A stretch of DNA of 39,937 nucleotides from Pseudomonas sp. PB106. GTDB taxonomy: Bacteria; Pseudomonadota; Gammaproteobacteria; Pseudomonadales; Pseudomonadaceae. Every line of letters begins with the position of its first letter. Positions within the stretch are counted from its first letter, which is position 1. The stretch is taken from assembly GCF_009764645.1 (NCBI RefSeq), contig NZ_RWIM01000089.1, positions 1 through 39,937 of the forward strand, read 5' to 3'. Positions 32,524 to 39,937 of this stretch are shown here, piece after piece. The translations under genes and the position numbers were made by a program. The notes below the pieces were generated by a model. The model did not search any database, was not told the DNA's origin, and saw nothing but the letters and a program-made list of their open reading frames with translations.

Positions 32524-33681
32524 ATGCGCGGCGCGGTGTTCCCGTGGCGCGACGGCAACCGTTTCGAGTTGTTGATCGACGGCCCGCAATTCTTCCCGCG
32601 CATGCTTGAGCAAATTGCCGGCGCTCAGGAGCAGATCGAACTCGAGCTGTATCTGGTCGAGGCCGGCGCCTGTGCCGAAACCATCGTCCAGGCGCTGGTG
32701 CTGGCGGCCGAGCGCGGCGTGCGCGTGCGCTGCTTGTTCGATGATTACGGCAGTCTGGCGTTTACCCTCAATCTGCGACAGCGCCTGACGCACGCCGGGG
32801 TTGAACTGCGTTTCTACAATCGCCTGAACTGGCGGCGCTGGGTCGGTAATTTCTATCGTGATCACCGCAAGTTGCTGTTGGTCGATCAATGTCTGGCGGT
32901 GGTCGGCGGCACCGGTGTCACCGATGAGTTCTGGACGCCGGGCGACGATACCAGCGAGTGGCATGAGGTGATGGTCGAGATCCGTGGACCGTTGGTGATC
33001 GACTGGCAATTGCTGTTTGATCGACAGTGGATCGCCAACCGCTATCGCCGCGCCTGGCGCCCGGCTGCGCACTTCGGTCTGCCGCGTTTGCCGCGCGTGC
33101 CGGACAAGGGCGAGGGCATGGGCCGCGTGGCGTATGCCGATGCCCGCCAGCACCGCGACATTTTGCAGTCGTTGTTCCGTGCGTTGAACAGCGGGCAAAA
33201 ACGTATCTGGATGGCCACGCCGTACTTCCTGCCGACCTGGAAAATCCGCCGCTCCCTGCGCAAGGCTGCCGCGCGCGGTGTTGATGTGCGTTTGCTGCTG
33301 ACCGGGCCGCGCACCGATCACCCGTCAGTGCGCTACGCCGGGCATCGCTACTACCCGCGACTGCTCAAGGCCGGGGTGCAGATCTTCGAATACCAGCCGT
33401 GCTTTCTGCATTTGAAAATGGTCTTGGTGGACGATTGGGTGAGCATCGGTTCGTGCAACTTCGATCACTGGAACCTGCGCTTTAATCTGGAGGCGAATCT
33501 GGAGGCACTGGATCCGTCGTTGACGGCAGCGGTCGAGGCGAGTTTTGTGAAGGACTTCGGACTGAGTCAGTTGGTGAGTCTGGAAGAGTGGCAGCGCCGG
33601 CCGTTGTGGCGGCGGGTGAAGCAGAGGATTTGGGGCTGGGTGGATCGGGTGGTGGTCAATATTCTCGATCGTCGCGGCTAG
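32524..33681 (+). CDS. clsB: Phospholipase D family protein, ClsB-type cardiolipin synthase
   Basis: A 385-residue enzyme with two HKD motifs: His114-Lys116-Asp121 in DHRKLLLVD and His296-Lys298-Asp303 in LHLKMVLVD, each followed by a GG or GS turn as in active PLD enzymes. It lacks the N-terminal membrane pair of ClsA, so it fits the ClsB type, a peripheral membrane enzyme joining two lipid head groups to form cardiolipin. The C-terminus is basic and aromatic (RRVKQRIWGWVDRVV), suited for membrane contact. It starts one base after the yceI-like stop with no clear ribosome binding site of its own. Other PLD activities are possible. Confidence 0.82.
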   Translation: MRGAVFPWRDGNRFELLIDGPQFFPRMLEQIAGAQEQIELELYLVEAGACAETIVQALVLAAERGVRVRCLFDDYGSLAFTLNLRQRLTHAGVELRFYNRLNWRRWVGNFYRDHRKLLLVDQCLAVVGGTGVTDEFWTPGDDTSEWHEVMVEIRGPLVIDWQLLFDRQWIANRYRRAWRPAAHFGLPRLPRVPDKGEGMGRVAYADARQHRDILQSLFRALNSGQKRIWMATPYFLPTWKIRRSLRKAAARGVDVRLLLTGPRTDHPSVRYAGHRYYPRLLKAGVQIFEYQPCFLHLKMVLVDDWVSIGSCNFDHWNLRFNLEANLEALDPSLTAAVEASFVKDFGLSQLVSLEEWQRRPLWRRVKQRIWGWVDRVVVNILDRRG

Positions 33682-33692
33682 TCGCTCACCGT

Positions 33693-33796
33693 TGATCGTT
33701 CCCACGCTCTGCGTGGGAATGCAGCCCGTGACGCTCCGCGTCACTGGACGCGGAGCGTCCCTTCAGGCATTCCCACGCGGAGCGTGGGAACGATCA
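33693..33796. repeat. Palindromic repeat, family B
   Basis: Arms TGATCGTTCCCACGCT (33693-33708) and its exact complement (33781-33796) enclose smaller GTGACGC and GGACGC palindromes. It lies between the convergent clsB and bglX genes. Confidence 0.88.
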
Positions 33797-33817
33797 GGGA
33801 GGGGACTGCGGCGTTCG

Positions 33818-36109
33818 TTACAACAACTCAAAGCTCTGCTGCGTCACGTCCTGCGAATCCAGGCCGATCTGCACGTTGAACTTGCCAGGCTCGGCCGCGT
33901 ATTTGAGCTGGGCGTTGTAGAACTTCAGGTCATCCTCGGTGATGGTGAAGTGCACGACTTTCTGTTCGCCGGCCTTGAGCATGATTTTCTGGAAGTTCTT
34001 CAGTTCTTTGACCGGACGGATCATCGAGCCGGTGACGTCCTGGATGTACAGCTGCACCACGGTTTCGCCGTCACGCTTGCCGGTGTTTTTCAGCATGACG
34101 CTGGCGTCGAGCTTGCCGGTGGCGTTCAGGGTGGTCGACGACAGCGCCATGTCGCTCAGGGTGAACTGGGTGTAGCTCAGGCCATAACCGAACGGGAACA
34201 GGGGACCTGTGGTGTCATCGAAATACTGCGAGGTGTAGTTGCCCGGTTTGCCCGGCGTGAACGGCCGACCAATGCTCAGGTGGTTGTAGTAGGTCGGGAT
34301 CTGGCCCACGGAACGCGGGAAGGTCACCGGCAGTTTGCCCGACGGGTTGTAGTCGCCGAACAGCACGTCAGCGATGGCGTTGCCGCCCTCGGTGCCGCTG
34401 AACCAGGTTTCCAGAATCGCGTCAGCTGACTGGTTCTCTTCGAGAATGGTCAGTGGGCGGCCGTTCATCAGCACCAAGACCAGCGGTTTGCCGGTGGCTT
34501 TCAACGCGCGGATCAGCTCGCGCTGGGTTTCCGGGATGTTCAAGTCGGTGCGGCTGGACGATTCGTGGGACATGCCACGGGATTCGCCCACGGCGGCGAC
34601 GATCACGTCAGCGTCCTTGGCGGCTTTCACTGCTTCGTCGATCAATACGTTGGCCGGGCGCGGGTCATCGACCACTTCCGGCGCATCGAAGTTGAGGAAG
34701 TTCAGGTAGTCGAGGCTTCTCTTGTCGCTGGTGATGTTGGCGCCGCGGGCGTAGATCAGGTTCGCCTTGTCGCCGATCACCGAGCTCATGCCATCGAACA
34801 GGGTCACCGATTGCGCCGGTTTACCGGCTGCTGCCCAACTGCCCATCATGTCGATCGGTGCTTTGGCCAATGGGCCGACCAGCATGACTTTCGCGTCTTT
34901 CTTCAGCGGCAGGGTTTCGTTCTGGTTCTTCAGCAACACCAGGCTGCGGCGCGCAACTTCACGGGCCTCGGCGCGGTGCAGACGGCTCTCGGCGTAGGTG
35001 TCAGCCGGATCATCTTCAGCCTTGCCGATGCGCAGGTACGGGTCCTTGAACAGACCCATGTCGTACTTGGCCGCGAGCACTTCGCGCACCGCATTGTCGA
35101 TGTCTTTCTGTTCGATCTCGCCGGCCTTGAGCAGCCCCGGCAGCTCTTTGCCGTACAGAGTGTCGTTCATGCTCATGTCGATACCGGCCTTGATCGCCAG
35201 TTTCGCTGCTTCACGACCGTCGCGGGCAACGCCGTGTTTGATTAGTTCGAAGATCGCGCCGTGGTCGCTGACCGCCAGGCCCTTGAAGCCCCAGTCCTTG
35301 CGCAGCAGATCGTTCATCAACCAAGTGTTGGCCGTGGCCGGAATACCGTTGATCGAGTTCAACGCGACCATCACACCGCCAGCGCCGGCATCAATCGCGG
35401 CGCGGTACGGCGGCAGGTAATCCTGGTACATCTTCACCGGACTCATGTCGACGGTGTTGTAGTCGCGACCACCCTCGACGGCGCCGTACAGGGCGAAGTG
35501 CTTGACGCTGGCCATGATGCTGTCGGCCGCACTGGGAGTGGCACCCTGATAGGCGCGGACCATGACGCCGGCGATGCGCGAGGTCAGGTAGGTGTCTTCA
35601 CCGAAACCTTCGGAGCTGCGGCCCCAGCGCGGGTCGCGGGAGATGTCGACCATCGGCGCGAAGGTGATGTCGAGGCTGTCCGCGGCGGCTTCTTTGGCGG
35701 CGACGCGGCCGGATTGGCCGATGGCGTCCATGTCCCAGCTCGACGCCAGCGCCAGCGGGATCGGGAAAATCGTACGGTGACCGTGGATCACGTCGTACGC
35801 GAAAAACATCGGAATCTTCAGGCGACTGCGCATCGCCGCGTCCTGCATCGGCCGGTTTTCCGGGCGGGTGATCGAGTTGAACGTGCCGCCGATATTGCCG
35901 GCAGCGATCTCTTTGCGGATCAGCTCGCGGGGCATTTCCGGGCCGATGCTGATCAGGCGCAACTGGCCGATCTTTTCATCAAGGGTCATTTGGCTCATCA
36001 GATGGGTGATGAACGCGTCCTTGTTTTCCAGGGGTAACGGGGTCGTGGCGGCCAATACTTGATGACTGGCCAGGCTGACGAACAGACCCAGCAAACACAG
36101 CTTCTTCAT
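33818..36109 (-). CDS. bglX: Periplasmic beta-glucosidase, glycoside hydrolase family 3
   Basis: A 763-residue exported enzyme hydrolysing beta-glucosides; E. coli BglX has 765. A signal peptide ends in QVLA (residue 20). The catalytic nucleophile of family 3 is Asp282 in LAVSDHGAIFEL, with the substrate-binding SVKHFALYGAVEGGRDYN region near 201-218. The GH3 C-terminal and fibronectin-like domains follow, with GYGLSYTQF in the typical place. I chose the ATG at 36109 because it gives MKKLCLLGLF; ten more codons are open. It is a single gene, convergent with clsB and divergent from lemA. It probably supports use of plant oligosaccharides. Confidence 0.93.
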   Translation of the reverse strand: MKKLCLLGLFVSLASHQVLAATTPLPLENKDAFITHLMSQMTLDEKIGQLRLISIGPEMPRELIRKEIAAGNIGGTFNSITRPENRPMQDAAMRSRLKIPMFFAYDVIHGHRTIFPIPLALASSWDMDAIGQSGRVAAKEAAADSLDITFAPMVDISRDPRWGRSSEGFGEDTYLTSRIAGVMVRAYQGATPSAADSIMASVKHFALYGAVEGGRDYNTVDMSPVKMYQDYLPPYRAAIDAGAGGVMVALNSINGIPATANTWLMNDLLRKDWGFKGLAVSDHGAIFELIKHGVARDGREAAKLAIKAGIDMSMNDTLYGKELPGLLKAGEIEQKDIDNAVREVLAAKYDMGLFKDPYLRIGKAEDDPADTYAESRLHRAEAREVARRSLVLLKNQNETLPLKKDAKVMLVGPLAKAPIDMMGSWAAAGKPAQSVTLFDGMSSVIGDKANLIYARGANITSDKRSLDYLNFLNFDAPEVVDDPRPANVLIDEAVKAAKDADVIVAAVGESRGMSHESSSRTDLNIPETQRELIRALKATGKPLVLVLMNGRPLTILEENQSADAILETWFSGTEGGNAIADVLFGDYNPSGKLPVTFPRSVGQIPTYYNHLSIGRPFTPGKPGNYTSQYFDDTTGPLFPFGYGLSYTQFTLSDMALSSTTLNATGKLDASVMLKNTGKRDGETVVQLYIQDVTGSMIRPVKELKNFQKIMLKAGEQKVVHFTITEDDLKFYNAQLKYAAEPGKFNVQIGLDSQDVTQQSFELL

Positions 36110-36369
36110 GAATATTTTTCTCAAGGGCACAAACGGCAATGCAATGCCGGCCAGCCAAAATTTAGGGAGCGACTATTGTTGTTCGGGTGCAGGCTCAAAA
36201 AGATCGAACCAAACACGACCGCCGAGCATCGACAGCGTGATCGCGCAGGGCACTTTTTAGCCCATTAGCCCGCAGCAATCCAGTGGCGCGGCCGATTATG
36301 CCCGAAGAGCCGGCCCCGAATGTTTCGCCGCCGGTTTTTAAATGAAAAGTGCCAGGGAGCATCACTCCG

Positions 36370-36978
36370 ATGAATGTCAGTCCAACCTACCGCTCGCGTT
36401 TGCAGGTCGCCACATTGTTGGTATTCGCCACATTGCTGACGGCGTGCGGTATCAACAATATCCCGACCCTCGACGAGCAGGCCAAAGCCGCGTGGGGCCA
36501 AGTGCAGAACCAGTATCAGCGCCGCGCCGACCTGATCCCCAATCTGGTGGAGACGGTGAAGGGCTACGCCAAACATGAGGAAGAAACCCTGACAGCGGTG
36601 ATTGAGGCGCGGGCGAAAGCCACGTCGATCCAGGTCGATGCCAGCACCCTCGACAACCCCGAGAAGCTCAAGCAGTTCCAGCAGGCGCAGGATCAACTGA
36701 CCGGTGCGTTGAGCCGCTTGATGGTGGTCTCCGAGCGTTATCCGGATCTGAAGGCCAACCAGAACTTCCTCGCCCTGCAATCGCAACTCGAGGGCACGGA
36801 AAACCGCATTGCCGTGGCGCGCCGGGATTTCATTCTGGCGGTGCAGAAGTACAACACCGAAATTCGCACCTTTCCCGGCCGTCTCTGGCACAGCGTGATG
36901 TACAGCGACCTGCCGATCCGCGAAACCTTCGAAGCCACCACGCCGGATGCCGATAAGGCGCCCCAGGTTAAATTCTGA
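36370..36978 (+). CDS. lemA: LemA-family lipoprotein
   Basis: A 202-residue protein with a lipobox LLTAC (Cys26) and the helical LemA domain. The family pattern QVQNQYQRRADLIPNLVETVKGY is at residues 45-67, and RFPGRLWH-like FPGRLWHSVMY is near the end. I chose the ATG at 36370 because AGGGAGC is 9-10 bases upstream and the lipoprotein signal is then well formed. LemA proteins occur with TPM-domain proteins in many bacteria, as here, but their role is unknown; envelope protein quality control has been proposed. It is followed, across a palindromic repeat, by two TPM genes. Confidence 0.9.
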   Translation: MNVSPTYRSRLQVATLLVFATLLTACGINNIPTLDEQAKAAWGQVQNQYQRRADLIPNLVETVKGYAKHEEETLTAVIEARAKATSIQVDASTLDNPEKLKQFQQAQDQLTGALSRLMVVSERYPDLKANQNFLALQSQLEGTENRIAVARRDFILAVQKYNTEIRTFPGRLWHSVMYSDLPIRETFEATTPDADKAPQVKF

Positions 36979-36989
36979 AAACACCCCTG

Positions 36990-37075
36990 TGTAGGAGCTG
37001 CCGAAGGCTGCGATCTTTTGCCGTTGGTTTGTAAAAAACGAGATCAAAAGATCGCAGCCTGCGGCAGCTCCTACA
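36990..37075. repeat. Palindromic repeat, family A, inside the lemA operon
   Basis: Arms of 30 bases (36990-37019 and 37046-37075) with one mismatch. It occupies nearly the whole gap between lemA and the first TPM gene and may alter the ratio of lemA to downstream products. Confidence 0.88.
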
Positions 37076-37095
37076 GGGGACGGTGGGGGTAATAG

Positions 37096-37854
37096 ATGCG
37101 TGTGTTGAAGATGGGCCTGGTGTTGGTGTTGTGGGTATTCGCTTTCAGCGCCCGGGCCGAGTTGACGTTCCCGGCGCTGAGCGGGCGAGTGGTGGACGAA
37201 GCGCAGATGATCGAGCCGTCGGTGCGCGCGCAACTGAGCCAGCAGCTGCAGGCCCACGAGCAGGCGACCGGCGAGCAATTGGTCGTGGTCACCGTGCCGG
37301 ATTTGCAGGGCACCACCATTGAGGATTACGGCGTGCAACTCGGGCGCCACTGGGGCATTGGTCAGAAGGACAAGAACAACGGCGCGCTGCTGATCGTCGC
37401 CCGTGACGAGCGCAAACTGCGCATCGAAGTGGGTTATGGCCTGGAAGATCGGCTGACCGATGCGCAGAGTTCGGTGATCATCCATCAAGTCATCACGCCC
37501 GCGTTCAAGACCGGCAACTTCAGCAAAGGCATCAGCGACGGCGTTGCCGCGATGCTGGTGGTGCTGGGCGGCAATCCGCTGGATGAGCCGTCGAAGGTGT
37601 ATGAATCGAGCGGTGATCCGTCCGATGATTTCATCTCGCGGCATCCGGGATTGTTCGTGTTTTTGGTGATGTTGTTCATCTTGACGGTGTTTGTCTGCCA
37701 GATGCTCGGTATCCTGCCCGCCGGCCGTGGCGGCTCCGGTGGCGGTGGCGGCTTCGGCGGTGGCGGCGGGTTTGGTGGCGGCGGTGGTGGAGGCGGGGGC
37801 TTCAGCGGCGGCGGGGGCAGTTTCGGCGGCGGTGGTTCATCCGGCGGCTGGTGA
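37096..37854 (+). CDS. TPM-domain membrane protein with Gly-rich tail
   Basis: A 252-residue protein of the YgcG/Psb32 family. A signal peptide ends at Ala21 (FAFSARA). The TPM domain covers about residues 26-160, with GRVVDEAQMI, IEVGYGLEDRLTD and FKTGNFSKGISDG. A membrane segment near 183-206 follows, then a tail made almost only of Gly, Ser and Phe (GGGGGFGGGGG repeats), as often seen in this family. The start follows GGGGGT. It lies between lemA and a second TPM gene. A role in membrane-protein maintenance is a guess from plant relatives in photosystem II repair. Confidence 0.88.
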   Translation: MRVLKMGLVLVLWVFAFSARAELTFPALSGRVVDEAQMIEPSVRAQLSQQLQAHEQATGEQLVVVTVPDLQGTTIEDYGVQLGRHWGIGQKDKNNGALLIVARDERKLRIEVGYGLEDRLTDAQSSVIIHQVITPAFKTGNFSKGISDGVAAMLVVLGGNPLDEPSKVYESSGDPSDDFISRHPGLFVFLVMLFILTVFVCQMLGILPAGRGGSGGGGGFGGGGGFGGGGGGGGGFSGGGGSFGGGGSSGGW

Positions 37855-37887
37855 CCTTAAAAGAATAATGAGCAGGCACTTTTCAAC

Positions 37888-38505
37888 ATGGCATTACTGA
37901 CTGAACACGAACAACGCAAAGTCGCCGAGGCGATTGCCCGGGTCGAGCGCGACACCGACGCCGAGCTGGTCACGGTGCTGGCCGCCCGCGCCGACGACTA
38001 CGCGTACATCCCGCTGCTCTGGGCCAGCCTGTTGGCGCTGGTGGTGCCGGGCGTCGTCCACTACCTGACCGGCTGGCTGACCCTGCACAGTCTGCTGCTG
38101 GTGCAGTGGGGCGCGTTTATCGTGCTGTGCCTGCTGTTTCGTCTGCCGAAAATCACCACCCATCTGGTTCCGCGCCGCGTGCGCCACTGGCGGGCGTCGA
38201 ACCTGGCGCGGCGCCAGTTTCTCGAGCAGAACCTGCACCACACCGTGGGCAGTACGGGGATGCTGATTTTTGTCTGCGAGGCTGAGCGCTACGTGGAAAT
38301 TCTGGTGGATGAAGGGATTTCCAAGCGGCTGGATAACAAGAGTTGGGACGCGATTGTCGCGGCGTTCACCGAGCAGGTGAGGCAGGGGCGCACGCTGGAA
38401 GGATTTGTCTCGTGCATCGAGGCGTGTGGCGAGTTGCTGAAAGTGCATGTGCCAGTGACGCAGGTGCGCAATGAATTGCCGAACCGGTTGGTGGTGTTGG
38501 GATAG
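37888..38505 (+). CDS. Second TPM-domain membrane protein
   Basis: A 205-residue protein with a different order from its neighbour: a short N-terminal part starting LTEHEQRKVAEAIARVERDTDAELVTV, two membrane segments (about 42-60 and 68-86), then RRQFLEQNLHHTVGSTGMLIFV and VDEGISKRLDNKSWD, which is the second half of the TPM domain. The membrane pair is thus inserted into the domain. It begins 33 bases after the first TPM gene and is followed by a hairpin with T run. Its neighbour LemA and the Gly-rich TPM protein form a conserved trio. No enzymatic residue can be pointed out. Confidence 0.85.
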   Translation: MALLTEHEQRKVAEAIARVERDTDAELVTVLAARADDYAYIPLLWASLLALVVPGVVHYLTGWLTLHSLLLVQWGAFIVLCLLFRLPKITTHLVPRRVRHWRASNLARRQFLEQNLHHTVGSTGMLIFVCEAERYVEILVDEGISKRLDNKSWDAIVAAFTEQVRQGRTLEGFVSCIEACGELLKVHVPVTQVRNELPNRLVVLG

Positions 38506-38558
38506 ATCAAAAGATCGTCCGAACGCGGCCCGAGCCTTCGGACGATCTTTTGATTTTT
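38506..38558 (+). terminator. Terminator of the lemA-TPM group
   Basis: An 18-base perfect stem (38506-38523 with 38537-38554), 13-base loop and a T run directly after. It begins at the base following the stop codon. The ends (ATCAAAAGATCG) resemble family A repeats, so it may be a repeat-derived terminator. Confidence 0.8.
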
Positions 38559-38648
38559 GCCGTTCGGTAAATAAGAGCGTGTCCCCAACCCGCATCCCCC
38601 CTAAAATACCCGCCACTCCCGATTTCGCCCGTCCGAGGCCGCTTTTCC

Positions 38649-39866
38649 ATGTCCGTTACTGCTCCTGCCACCCAGCCCGCGCCCGATCACCACGCCCAGT
38701 TCATCGAGCTGCTGCAAACCAGCCTTGAGCAGAACGGCTTTATCAAACTGGTGCTGGCCAAATACGTCGGCGAAGAGGCGGATCTGCAGCGGGTCATCAT
38801 CAAAGCGGTGACGGTCAAGGCGCAGCCGAATCTGTCCTTCGTCTATCGCTACAAAACTCGCGATATCACCAAGAATCTGCCGTTGAGCGAAGCCGTGGCG
38901 ACGATTGCCGCGCTGCTGCCGGCTTCGTTCAAAAATGCGCATTTGCTCGCTGTAACCGACGAAGCTCAGCTGGAATACAGCAAAAAGGGCAAGAGTTCGC
39001 TGTTCAAGAGCAAACCTCAGCAATTGCGCGAAGCACCTTCTGCCGAACACAACCGGGAGAAAAACCGCTTTCTTGAGCTGAGTCGACCATTCCTCAAGGA
39101 CCTCGGCGTGACCAACGCGCAGCACGAGCTGATTCCGGCGATGTCACGCAAGTGGAAGCAGATCAACAAATTCATCGAAGTGTTCAGCCATGCCCTGACC
39201 TCGTCACCGCTGGCGCTGGACAAACCGGTGCGCGTGGCGGATTTCGGCTCGGGGAAGGGTTATCTAACCTTTGCGATTCACGATTACCTGCGCAACACCT
39301 TGAACGCCGAAGGCGAAGTCACCGGCGTCGAGTTGCGCGAAGAGATGGTCAACCTGTGCAACGCCGCAGCGGCGAAGCTCGATCATCCGGGGCTGGTGTT
39401 CAAGTGCGGTGACGTGCGCAGCGTGGCGCCGAGCGAGCTGGACGTGATGATCGCTCTGCATGCCTGCGATATCGCCACCGACTATGCGATCCACACCGGG
39501 ATTCGTTCCGGTGCGTCGATCATCATGTGCTCGCCGTGCTGCCACAAACAGATCCGCCTGCAGATCCAGAGCCCGGCGCTGCTCAAACCGATGCTGCAAT
39601 ACGGTTTGCACCTCGGCCAGCAGGCAGAAATGGTCACCGACAGTTTGCGTGCACTGTTCCTGGAAGCCTGCGGTTACGAGACCAAGGTGTTCGAGTTCAT
39701 CTCGCTGGATCACACCAACAAGAACAAGATGATTCTTGCGGTTAAACGCGCCGAGCCGGTGGATCCGGCGCAGTTGTTGGTGAAGATTCAGGAGTTGAAG
39801 GATTTCTACAACATCAGCGAGCACTGCCTGGAAACGCTATTGCGCGCCGACGGCTTCCTGGCCTGA
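38649..39866 (+). CDS. SAM-dependent methyltransferase, METTL25/GSTCD-like
   Basis: A 405-residue protein with an N-terminal domain of unknown role (1-190) and a class I methyltransferase domain. Motif I is RVADFGSGKGYLTFAIH (195-211), followed by GVELREEMV (226-233) and MIALHACDIATDYA (267-280). A Cys cluster, CSPCCHK (294-300), stands after the fourth strand, as in the eukaryotic METTL25 and GSTCD proteins. The substrate is unknown in bacteria; an RNA or protein target is plausible because of the extra N-terminal domain. The start was taken at the ATG at 38649; the ribosome binding site is weak. It is a single gene followed by a palindromic repeat. Confidence 0.82.
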   Translation: MSVTAPATQPAPDHHAQFIELLQTSLEQNGFIKLVLAKYVGEEADLQRVIIKAVTVKAQPNLSFVYRYKTRDITKNLPLSEAVATIAALLPASFKNAHLLAVTDEAQLEYSKKGKSSLFKSKPQQLREAPSAEHNREKNRFLELSRPFLKDLGVTNAQHELIPAMSRKWKQINKFIEVFSHALTSSPLALDKPVRVADFGSGKGYLTFAIHDYLRNTLNAEGEVTGVELREEMVNLCNAAAAKLDHPGLVFKCGDVRSVAPSELDVMIALHACDIATDYAIHTGIRSGASIIMCSPCCHKQIRLQIQSPALLKPMLQYGLHLGQQAEMVTDSLRALFLEACGYETKVFEFISLDHTNKNKMILAVKRAEPVDPAQLLVKIQELKDFYNISEHCLETLLRADGFLA

Positions 39867-39874
39867 TCCAATCC

Positions 39875-39937
39875 CTGTAGGAGCTGCGGCACGCTGCGAT
39901 CTTTTGATCTTGAAAAACAAAGTCAAAAGATCGCAGC
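39875..39937. repeat. Palindromic repeat, family A, cut by the window end
   Basis: The inner arms GCTGCGATCTTTTGA (39893-39907) and their exact complement (39923-39937) run to the last base. The left outer arm starts TGTAGGAGCTGC with a variant core (GGCACGC). Confidence 0.85.

Overview
The window looks like chromosome of a Pseudomonas of the P. fluorescens group. The grounds are high GC with strong G/C third positions, a TtgABC/EmhABC-type efflux operon whose operator resembles the P. putida TtgR site, a XenB-like reductase of 349 residues, and many palindromic repeats of three families typical of this group. Genes are closely packed. No rRNA, tRNA, CRISPR, prophage or insertion sequence was seen.

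Layout. (1) 1-560: a palindromic-repeat half, a compound tandem repeat (12 copies of a 6-mer, then 7 copies of a 12-mer) and a probably non-coding repeated element. (2) 567-2616: a PitA-type phosphate transporter and a 66-residue conserved small protein, both on the minus strand. (3) 3264-14347: a complete protocatechuate branch of the beta-ketoadipate pathway in the order pcaR, pcaK, pcaI, pcaJ, pcaF, pcaH, pcaG, pcaT, pcaB, pcaD, pcaC, all on the plus strand. It covers uptake, ring cleavage, lactonisation, decarboxylation, hydrolysis, CoA transfer and thiolysis. (4) 14479-16811: a trans-aconitate methyltransferase-like gene and an OprD-family porin. The porin carries upstream the same 15-base site found in front of pcaR, so it probably belongs to the pca regulon. 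(5) 17254-23920: the RND efflux operon ttgABC with its divergent repressor ttgR. (6) 24130-26711: xenB, an MFS exporter and an ArsR repressor in one operon, with two imperfect 23-bp operator-like repeats upstream. (7) 26880-30156: acpH, the ornithine-lipid genes olsB-olsA, and a divergent acyl-CoA dehydrogenase-like gene. (8) 30338-33681: a secreted or membrane-anchored serine hydrolase, a small Cys-containing membrane protein, a YceI protein and a ClsB-type phospholipase D protein. (9) 33818-39866: periplasmic beta-glucosidase bglX, a lemA-TPM-TPM group, and a METTL25/GSTCD-like methyltransferase.

The most informative regulatory signals are PcaR-type sites before pcaR, pcaK, pcaI and the porin, and A-rich AANAANAA motifs (the Hfq/Crc recognition pattern) next to the starts of pcaK, pcaH, pcaT and the porin. 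Together they suggest that substrate induction and catabolite repression cover the whole route from outer membrane to central metabolism. I did not find a clearly new multi-gene system. The less explained items are the compound tandem repeat, a possible leader peptide before pcaK, the ArsR-xenB circuit, the acyl-CoA dehydrogenase-like gene beside olsBA, and the hydrolase plus Cys-protein pair.
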